Assembly (NCBI GenBank): GCA_932294295.1
Contig: OW028585.1
Location: forward strand, 1,272,001-1,336,000
Source of the DNA: Alitta virens
Lineage: Eukaryota; Annelida; Polychaeta; Phyllodocida; Nereididae
Length of the DNA stretch: 64,000 nucleotides
Direction: 5' to 3'
Shown: in pieces, positions 57,301-64,000 of the stretch
Layout: every line of letters begins with the position of its first letter
How positions within the stretch are numbered: the first letter of the stretch is position 1
The notes under the pieces: model-generated
What the model saw: the letters and a program-made list of their open reading frames with translations, nothing else
What the model was told of the DNA's origin: nothing
Database searches by the model: none
Program-made: the position numbers and the translations under genes

Positions 57301-58659
57301 TGTGAAACATAACTTATGACAAATCCCTGTGAAACATGACTTATAACAAGACCCTGTAAAACATTACTTATGACAAGACCCTGTGAAACATGACTTATAA
57401 CAAGACCCTGTAAAACATTACTTATGACAAGACCCTGTGAAACATGACTTATGACAAGACCCTGCGAAGCATGACTTATGACAAGACCCTGTGAAACATG
57501 ACTTATGACAAGACCCTGTGAAACATGACTTATGACAAGACCCTGTAAAACATTTCTGATGACAAGACCCTGTGAAACATGACTTATGACAAGACCCTGT
57601 AAAACATGACTGATGACAAGACCATGTGAAACATGACTTATGACAAAGCCCTGTGAAACATGACTTATGACAAGACCCTGTGAAACATGTCTTGTGACAA
57701 GACCCTGTGAAACATGACTTATGACAAAGCCCTGTGAAACATGACTTATGACAAGACCCTGTATTAATTAATAGAACATTGTAAGCTGATATTAGGTGAA
57801 GTTTAAATTTTCTTTTTGAATGAATACAGCGTCTTGTCATAAGTCTTGAATGAAGGAGGTAATGAGTTCCATACTTCACCTACTTTGCAAATAAGATATT
57901 GGTTCCCTACTTCAGTGGATATAGATATCATGACTTTGGTATTTACATTAGAATGGTAGGTATTTTCAGTACAGTTTCTCCTACAAGCTTTATCACATCT
58001 TATCATTATGTCTGCCCCGGAAGCTAGTCATATAAGCTGGCTAAATTTAAGATGAGTAGTACTGAAACAATACTATACAAATATAATTTTCTTTTCATTT
58101 AGACAGATTTATTTGGTAACATTACAGAGCAAACATAATCTCAGTTTAACTATTTTTCATGGTAATGGAGACGTTTTTCTGAACTAAGAAATCTTCTCCA
58201 AGTATGACATACCGAGAGAGTAGCTCAAGTAAGCCTGCATTTAATCAAATAAAGCATCACTTCTATCTACTTCAACAAAATACTAAAATTTGGTCAAATT
58301 TATGTCTGATTTCAATCTTAATCCTTTACAATTTCAATTTTTTTTCTTCTAAATTTAACAATATCCAGATTGGTTACTAAGATTCTTAAATGGACCTACC
58401 TGAAGTATAGACTTGAAACTGATGTACGAAGTCTTCTCCTGTTCATAACGATGAATGAAAAAGTATTTCCTACTGTCCCTGAAATAATCAATATCCCACC
58501 GAGTATCTGCCATAGGTATTTTGCAGCTTCATAAGATAACCGAGTTGCCTGTGACATCTGAGAGTCATTTTCTATCGTACTTCTTTCTGTAGTACTATCT
58601 GTTGTATCCATAGTGTATCCTTGGAATGTTGTGACCGGTGACAACTCAGTCATCGCCAT
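53318..58659 (-). CDS. Rhodopsin-class peptide-type GPCR, copy B (three exons, 457 aa)
   Basis: Paralogue of the gene at 16165-20675, with the same plasma-membrane receptor role inferred. Exons 58659-58400, 54687-54579 and 54322-53318 have identical lengths and phases to copy A, and all signature motifs are kept: GTVGN, LAVAD, the Cys pair, ERF, FFVCTLP, NHSINFILY. By eye about 22 residues differ (~95% identity). They cluster in the N-terminus (MAMTEL for MATTEF), extracellular loop 2 and the start of TM5 (TKQLYFIDED, YFVAKD, HQNIHPWFDT, PFFVMFTC) and the Gln/Asn-rich third loop (QEHNQPKLNVQNKN). No stop or frameshift, so both copies look functional. Intron 1 is longer because of the expanded minisatellite and two extra pieces. 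Ligand unknown; changes around loop 2 could alter it (inference). Confidence 0.88.
54579..54687 (-). CDS. GPCR B exon 2 (TM2 and loop 1)
   Basis: 109 nt, same splice sites as A. One visible residue change (SFSIVDV for SFSVVDV). Confidence 0.88.
55295..55445 (-). mobile_element. SINE family 2 fragment in GPCR B intron 1
   Basis: Counterpart of 18175-18310. Confidence 0.55.
56192..56425 (+). mobile_element. SINE family 2 variant (copy B)
   Basis: Counterpart of 19003-19222, with ~14 bp more after the B box (CAGGAACTCTTCATGAGCTG). Confidence 0.75.
56572..57764. repeat. 27-bp minisatellite in GPCR B intron 1 (expanded)
   Basis: About 44 units, against about 26 in copy A. Blocks of several units recur as larger segments (compare 56790-56940 with 57030-57180), showing block duplication. 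The 153-codon frame 57418-57879 is the array read as (S/L)CHKSCFTG repeats. Confidence 0.95.
57775..57912 (-). pseudogene. LINE reverse-transcriptase remnant (copy B)
   Basis: Minus frame with KVGEVWNSLPPSFKTYDKTL then YSFKKKI; counterpart of 20086-20255. The inverted-repeat arm now has a mismatch (ACAGCGTCTTG). Confidence 0.7.
57913..58215 (+). mobile_element. Copy B-specific insert carrying a SINE family 2 tail
   Basis: Absent from copy A at about 20222-20236. Contains TTATCACATCTTATCATTAT, GCTAGTCATATAAGCTGGCT and AGTAGTACTGAAACAATACT, the family 2 3' end. Confidence 0.55.
58400..58659 (-). CDS. GPCR B exon 1 (N-terminus and TM1)
   Basis: 260 nt from ATG (58659) to the donor CTTCAG/GTAGGT, a stronger donor than A's GTGGGT. 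Confidence 0.88.
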
Positions 58660-59287
58660 TATAAACTTGCGTGTAGTTACGGTAAGATCGTCAGCTACTA
58701 TGTCTTACGAAACCTCAAAAAATGCCTTTTTGGACAGTCGCCCGATTCTCCAGCCGACAATGACCAGATTGATTTTTTTTCTTTTCTGACAAAAAAGTGT
58801 TCTCTCGCAATTTTATCCAATCATACACATGTTGTGTGTCCTGTCTTCGCATGCACAAGAGTATGAGGTTTCACAGCTAAATGGTGAAAAACTATATAAC
58901 TGTGTGACGTCAGAGACATTTGCGCAACACCTGAGGTTGACTTTGCCACCTGATGCCTATATGTATGAATTCATGATGGTTCTGTGGCAGTGGAAACACT
59001 ACAATTCATATACATTATTGGGTGTTCATACAGCCCACTGCGTTTAATGAGTTAATGTACGTGCCATAAGCTTGAATGGAGTAAATACATTGGGAGCTGG
59101 AAATGAACAGTAGTGGATTTTCATGGAAGGTCTGCTATATTTCCACCAGGTGGTCTATGACAGAATACTGCAATTCTATTGGCTGAAAATGTTCCCGCCT
59201 TTGGTTGTGATTGGCTGAAACAAAGTACATCCTATCAGCAGTATTTTTAGTGCATTTTAATGTATACTTGACATATTATCATTCAAA
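58660..59287. promoter_or_regulatory. 5' flank of GPCR gene B
   Basis: Conserved with 20676-21610 except for a ~330-bp loss after about 59078. No core promoter motif I would defend. Confidence 0.3.
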
Positions 59288-59926
59288 TAATTTCCGCTTT
59301 TTCCCTGAGAAAATTATATTTAGGGAATCAGTTATGTTCTAGTATGTCTGAAAAGCAATGGACCATAATCAAGTCACAGCCCTCAGCACATCTGACCTCA
59401 TATTCAGTGCAACTGACCAGTATAATGCAGTGTTTTATCATTGAGGTAAATCTTCCTTTATGAATGAATGAATGAATTTAACCGACATGTTAAAGGGGAA
59501 CTAACACCTTCAGCACTTTACCTCTCAGAAGTTAGCTTTAGTCCATTGAAACGCATTCACACTATTCATAACTTGTATATATGCCCTGGTAAAGTAATAT
59601 CCTATATTTATTAGCTCCGTGTTGTGAACTACGGAGGCCGCCATTTTAGGCCATCCGTGGTGTTTTGCACCGGCCGGAAATACGTCACTTGTGTCATAGG
59701 CTAGAGAACTGACCAGTTTCAGATGCAATTTGTAATTGCACTTGAGCCTTGTTTTATAACAGCATGTCAATAGACATGGTTCTCACTAAGTGTCAAATTG
59801 CTATTGAACAATTTGATACAATGCAATTATAAGAGTAATAGTCACTTGGGGAGTCAATTAATCGTCTATGTAATAAACTGAGTGTAATATATATATATAT
59901 GTACAGCTCTGAGCAATTCAATATCT

Positions 59927-60024
59927 AAATAATTAATATTAATAAAATCAAGTAACTGATAAAATGCTAAAAAATATTTTTTAGCATTTTATCAGTTAAA
60001 GGTTTTTATTAATATTAATTATTT
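59927..60024. repeat. 98-bp near-perfect palindrome at the MITE centre
   Basis: Arms 59953-59975 and 59976-59998 are exact complements with no spacer. After a 5-nt mismatch on each side, 59927-59947 pairs exactly with 60004-60024. The centre is AAAAAATATTTTTT. Confidence 0.93.
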
Positions 60025-60114
60025 CTTTTTTATTTGAACTACAATTATTTTATAGATTTTTATTACTTTAAAAGAAATTAGGTTTAATTTTTCTGAGGTA
60101 TTTTGTTGTCAATT

Positions 60115-60138
60115 CTATCTATCTATCTATCTATCTAT
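60115..60138. repeat. (CTAT)n microsatellite
   Basis: Six CTAT units within the MITE. Confidence 0.9.
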
Positions 60139-60675
60139 TTGTTCATGTGAAACTTTAAAAAAAAGGTGTTTGGGATCTACACATTTCCGAAATAAAAAAA
60201 TGTTTATAATATATTTTATTTATTTATGCATAGCTACTTGAATTTAGCATAGACCTCCCTCCCCTTGTAGTTCATACAGTATAATTCTGATTTCCATATG
60301 CACAGACTAACTTAAATGTTGGGAACATTATGTATAAATTCCAAAACCAAGTGCAAGGAATGGAATGTATGAATATTTAATTTTGAATTGCAATTTTCTA
60401 CAATGCATGCAAATTTGATATAGCCTGGTATTGATTTGTAATCCTGGCTTCTATTGGCATAATTGTAATTTTGATCTCTTAGTTTACCTGGTGCAGGCAT
60501 CACGTTTCAGAGGGTGGCGCAAAAGGTACAAATAATTAGCTTAAAATTAGACTAAACTCAACTTTAAAACATTTCTTTCAACTGCAATATATTCCTTACT
60601 ATCTAATTGAAGTATCAAAATTAACTTTCACTTTTCTGTTAGTTCCCCTTTAACATTCTTTTCATTACTGACAGA

Positions 60676-60697
60676 TCAAGAGGGGGGGGGGGGGGGT
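60676..60697. repeat. Poly-G tract
   Basis: About 20 consecutive G residues just outside the MITE. Confidence 0.9.
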
Positions 60698-60984
60698 TCT
60701 TGAGCTAAATTCATTCTTATCTAATAGTTATATTTAACATAGCAGAAATTAGAATTGCAATTATTTATTACACCCTTGATTGTATCAAATATTGATCATC
60801 AAATGTTATACAGCTTATACTTTTTTAACATCCATGTTTTGAGAAAAAACTTGCTTTATTTTATAATATCTATGAAAAATACGATATTATAAGAGGTATT
60901 TAAGGAATGGAAGCTGAATTCCCAGGGAGCAAAATTGTTATATGTTCATGAATAGAGTCTACAAATCACTTTTATTGCAATTAA

Positions 60985-61350
60985 TTAATTGAAGTAAGTT
61001 CCCAGTAATTAATTCGAATCAATGAAGTACAATCCAACAGCTGGCGTGCTATCTGTTCAGACTGTTCTTTTTCAAAATTGCAATCAAGAATTATGATTGA
61101 TTTGTAGGCCCTAGGAATATTTAGAAATGCCTGACATATAGCCTGTACATAAGTGACGTCACGGCTTTGCGTGTCGTGTGCAATAATGGCGGCCCCCATC
61201 GTTTTGGCGGGTGGCGTAAATTGCATTTCTAATTGTCCTAAAATCATACTTAACTTGACTTTTATAGACTTTTTCCTACTGCAATATATTCATTTACATC
61301 CAATTGAACTTTTAAAACTAACATACAAATGTCCTTTAGTTCCCCTTTAA
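60985..61350. mobile_element. Second TTAA MITE, solo arm
   Basis: Ends TTTAGTTCCCCTTTAA at 61350. Reading inward it repeats landmarks of the first MITE's arms (AATATATTGCAGT, GGCGTAAATT, GGCGGCC, GTGACGTCA). The other terminus is missing. Confidence 0.6.
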
Positions 61351-61635
61351 GGTAAAATAAAACCACATATATGACAACAGCAACAAAATAATGATAATAA
61401 TAAAAAAGTCTGGGTTCTAATGTAAAGCAACAACAACCAAATTCAGAGTTTATTAAATTCAAGGAAAAGAAGAAACAAGCAGTCAATTAAAATATAACGC
61501 AACATCAACATATAAATAACGCACCACCAATCAATATCACAGTCCTGTTTATTAAGTCTTTTTTATAGTTTTTTTTTATTATAATTTTTTTTGTTGGAAT
61601 GAGTCTTATAATAAAAATAGGCTGCGCTGCAGCTA

Positions 61636-62108
61636 AACCCTAAGCGAATCCGACATAGCACACAGGCATCATTAAAATTGATATGTGTTCGTCCGACAGG
61701 CAAAAGGGTGGGCGTTAAACTTTCATTTCCAGAGCAGAACTCTAACACACACTTTAGTTTCTGAAGCTAAACTCTAACACTAATGCATTTACCCTAATGA
61801 AATTGTATGCAGTAACAATCTATATGGCCTAGGGGTGCCTTGTGATAGCCACACTGACATTTATTGGCTATGTTTTACAAAAATATTATTTCTTGAGTGT
61901 TCATGTGTGTGCGATGAACCGAAACAATTGCCACTTGGCCTACATAGCCTGTCATGCAATGCTAATTAGAGTCCAAGACATCCAATTTTTTTAACTCTTG
62001 AATTTCTTCATTTGTTCATTATATTCTGTAAAGTGTAAAATAATACAGTGTTCCCATTGGTTATAAAAAAGGCTGAAAAAGTCTTACTTTATTTGTTTTT
62101 TAAATTAA
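61636..62108. other. Duplication copy B flank between the two insertions
   Basis: Matches 21620-22070 of copy A. No gene. Confidence 0.6.
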
Positions 62109-62109
62109 G

Positions 62110-63480
62110 GCTGTCTACAGTGTAAGAGAAAGCGAGGTCCTGCTTTAAGCAGCTTCAGCACTTTTGGTGTCTTGTGGGGGATCCTGGACATCATGGTCAG
62201 ACGGCCCGATTGGTCCAGGATCTGGATTCTGCACCACGTCGACCGCTTCAAGTGAGGAAATCTGGAAGGAAAAAGAATGTGAAGGTGTTAGGATGTGGGA
62301 AAAAATAAAATTATTTATAAGAAGAGGAAGTTTACTTTGGGGTTGGGATGCTAGTCACTACTTGGAAAATTCAGAAATTTGGGAGGTGGTCATATTGACT
62401 TTATAAATGTTGGATACTGTTGTTGCTGTGATACTTAGTATGGAATCCTCCGAGATTCCAGGATGGAGAGGTTGGAGGATGTGGGACAGAATCTGGGCTA
62501 CTGTGGCAGCTATGCGGGTGGCATCTAGTAGGTTGGCAGGTGGGGCTATCTTCTGGGCTGTGTTGGTTTCTTGTGATTTCTTGGAGAGTAGGGCTGCCTT
62601 ATAGGAAGGACAGCCGGAGAATGATGCGGGATGTTCTCCTTGACAGTTGGTGCAGGAGGCCTTCTCAGGAGAAGGGCACTCCTTGTGCCCATGCCCGAGG
62701 CCACAGCGCTTACACCTGATTTCTTTAGAACAGGTGTTCGCTCTGTGGCCAAAGGATTGACAGCGGATGCACTGAAGGGGCCTTCTGGATTGGTATTCTT
62801 CGACCTTGAGTTTTCTGAAATCAAAATAGAGTCCATTAGTTAGTAGGCCTTGCTTCTCCTCAGGAGAGGAGCAGGTGGCCTTGATGCGGTTGGTGGGTCT
62901 TCCGAGGGCTGCACTTTGCATTCGGATGCAGTTGGGGAGTCCTGAAATGGAAGAAAATTCATCATTTGTGTATTTGGGGGGTGGGGATGACAACTGTGAG
63001 GCTGTCATCTGAAGTTCTGGACTTCTTGGTGTCTCTGATTTTGCAGCCTTCTAGGTTGAGGCTGAGGAGTGTGGTGTCGTCTTTTGCTGATCGGGGGTAG
63101 ATCAGCAGATTTCCTGCTTGGGTTCTCCTGGAGTATCTTATATGCTTTCTCAGTTCAAGAAATATCTTGGCTGAGTCAGCATCTGTAGAAAATTCTGTAA
63201 AAAGAGGAGGCAAGTTGGTTTTTGGGGAGGGGGGAGAGGGGGGGGGGAAAGGGGAAGAGAGGGTGGTCTTAGCCTTCTTAGGGGACTCTGGCCCAGGGGT
63301 TGAGTTAGAGTGAAGGCTTTGGGTGGACCGGTTTCTCTTGTGTATCTTTTTCCTGCTTTGCTGAAGAGTGAAGCTTGTGTCCATGTCTTCGGGTAGTAGG
63401 CCTGTGTTAGAGTCTGTGAGAGAAATATGGCTATTAATTGTGGTATCAGCAGCATCATCAGCAGCAGGATCAGCATTAGC
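62110..63480 (-). mobile_element. Insertion of a non-LTR retrotransposon ORF1 region
   Basis: The copy A sequence is continuous from 22070 to 22172 (about 100 bp) where copy B has about 1.37 kb of unrelated, GC-richer DNA. It contains the gag-like frame described next and no reverse transcriptase, so it is a partial element. Confidence 0.7.
62358..63470 (-). pseudogene. Gag-like ORF1 with three zinc knuckles, frameshifted (jockey-type LINE)
   Basis: Two overlapping minus frames, 63384-62962 and 63008-62358, join naturally near the G/C run at 62976-62986. The first ends its homologous part with TVVIPTP and the second resumes PKYTNDEFSSISGLPNCIR. The N-terminal part is basic and Pro/Ser-rich (KKIHKRNR, PPPSPPSP). 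Three Cys-rich knuckles follow: CIRCQSFGHRANTC (CX2CX4HX4C), CKRCGLGHGHKEC and CTNCQGEHPASFSGC (CX2CX3HX6C). This order is typical of ORF1 nucleic-acid-binding proteins of jockey/X-element-like retrotransposons, which coat the RNA. After the frame stops, SSLEAVDVVQNPDPGP… ending AEAA is open at 62265-62155, so the C-terminus may be shifted or spliced. Confidence 0.75.
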
Positions 63481-63840
63481 CTATATAAATGAATAGAAAT
63501 TATGAACTTTCTTTAAATACACAAGAATTGCATTTTTTTTTATTGCTTAAAGATGCACTGACTGTCAAATTTGCAATTTTGTAAGACTCAATCAAATAGT
63601 ACATGAATAACCCTTTATTAATCAACGCACACTAAATTTGTGTGATCTAATGATTTTATCAGACATTAATAACTAAAAAAATTAATCATACATCGAAAGA
63701 AAATCCAGACCAAAACATTGGAAACACAATGGAAATTACATCATTTGTTTAGTATTGTGATGTCATCACTGGGTTTGTTTAGTATTGATTCATATCATTA
63801 CTTTTACGTGCAAATTTGACAGACAGTGCACCATTAATAG

Positions 63841-64000
63841 CCGGGTCAATCCAGATGAATTCACCGAAAGCTCCCCAGGTCACCATCTCCAAAAAATTTG
63901 AAAAAATTGCCATTTGTAGGTCTATATAATTAATGGAAAAATCCAAAATTTCAGGTCTCCAGTGTCAATGGTTTAGAAGATACAGCAATTTGAAATTATA
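63841..64000. other. End of window beyond the duplication
   Basis: Sequence unrelated to copy A's continuation after 22660; marks the distal breakpoint. Nothing else recognised. Confidence 0.5.

Larger units (their letters stand above)
59490..60653. mobile_element. TTAA-type MITE (T2/Kolobok- or piggyBac-like), 1164 bp
   Basis: Ends are GTTAAAGGGGAACTAACA on the left and its exact complement on the right (18 bp, counting the flanking G/C), with TTAA as the likely target duplication. TTAAAGG ends recall the T2/Kolobok MITEs described in Xenopus; that family name is inference. The left arm includes a GGCCGCCATTTT segment and the interior a 98-bp palindrome. No transposase frame. Sits in a ~2.35-kb stretch missing from copy A. 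Confidence 0.75.
51638..63840. repeat. Segmental duplication, copy B (partner 12805-22660)
   Basis: Direct-orientation copy. Longer than A because of insertions at about 57913-58215, 59288-61635 and 62110-63480 and a longer minisatellite. Homology ends at about 63840, where copy A (22660) and B diverge. Confidence 0.9.

Noticed and set aside
57418..57879. 153-codon Cys-rich SCHKSCFTG repeat frame resembling a small secreted repeat protein
   Set aside because: Same minisatellite in copy B, within a GPCR intron; other frames are equally open, and start and splice context are missing.
12805..63840. A 37-kb tandem duplication including the PAN and Ig genes
   Set aside because: Homology between the copies ends at about 22660/63840, before the PAN gene position; only the ~10-kb GPCR segment is visibly duplicated here.

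Overview
The window is animal nuclear DNA: AT-rich, with short exons bounded by GT/AG splice signals and a dense load of SINEs, LINE remnants, DNA transposons and minisatellites. The gene families (expanded peptide-type rhodopsin GPCRs, a PAN/apple-domain secreted protein, an Ig-superfamily receptor with a tyrosine-rich tail) and the transposons suggest a marine invertebrate. A hemichordate, echinoderm, cephalochordate or lophotrochozoan would fit; the sequence alone does not settle which. There are no rRNA or tRNA genes, CRISPR arrays or bacterial operons. All exon structures below were assembled by eye from reading frame, splice signals and intron phase.

Layout. 1-2.46 kb: a CAGT-type minisatellite and homopolymer tracts. 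2.47-9.79 kb: one 7.3-kb transposon with long, minisatellite-like terminal inverted repeats and an exact 9-bp target duplication (a MULE/Rehavkus-like or foldback layout). It has no visible transposase and carries nested elements, including an 875-bp hAT-type MITE with an exact 8-bp target duplication. 9.8-12.8 kb: LINE 3' end and non-genic DNA. 12.8-22.66 kb: duplication copy A with an intact three-exon rhodopsin-class GPCR gene on the minus strand. 22.7-28.8 kb: non-genic DNA with a perfect 34-bp-arm palindrome and SINEs. 28.88-30.40 kb: a three-exon minus-strand gene for a ~200-aa secreted or membrane-anchored PAN/apple protein. 30.4-36.3 kb: SINE-rich DNA. 36.31-48.91 kb: a nine-exon plus-strand gene for a 477-aa receptor (signal peptide, three Ig domains, one TM helix, seven-tyrosine tail), whose first intron holds large satellite arrays, LINE fragments and a decayed copy of its own signal-peptide exon. 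49.1-51.6 kb: flank with possible alternative 3' exons. 51.64-63.84 kb: duplication copy B with a second intact GPCR gene, later interrupted by a TTAA-type MITE cluster and a gag-like LINE ORF1 fragment.

How the genes relate. The two GPCR genes encode 457 aa each, share exon lengths and intron phases, and differ at about 22 residues by eye count. Their first introns carry the same 27-bp minisatellite, expanded to different lengths. The PAN gene and Ig receptor lie between the two copies. All three families act at the cell surface or outside the cell, but nothing in the sequence shows that they work together. The best candidates for something undescribed are the 7.3-kb inverted-repeat transposon, the Ig receptor with its unusual tail, the PAN protein with its unrecognised C-terminal Cys-rich domain, and the minisatellite that seems to have been seeded from inverted reverse-transcriptase coding sequence.
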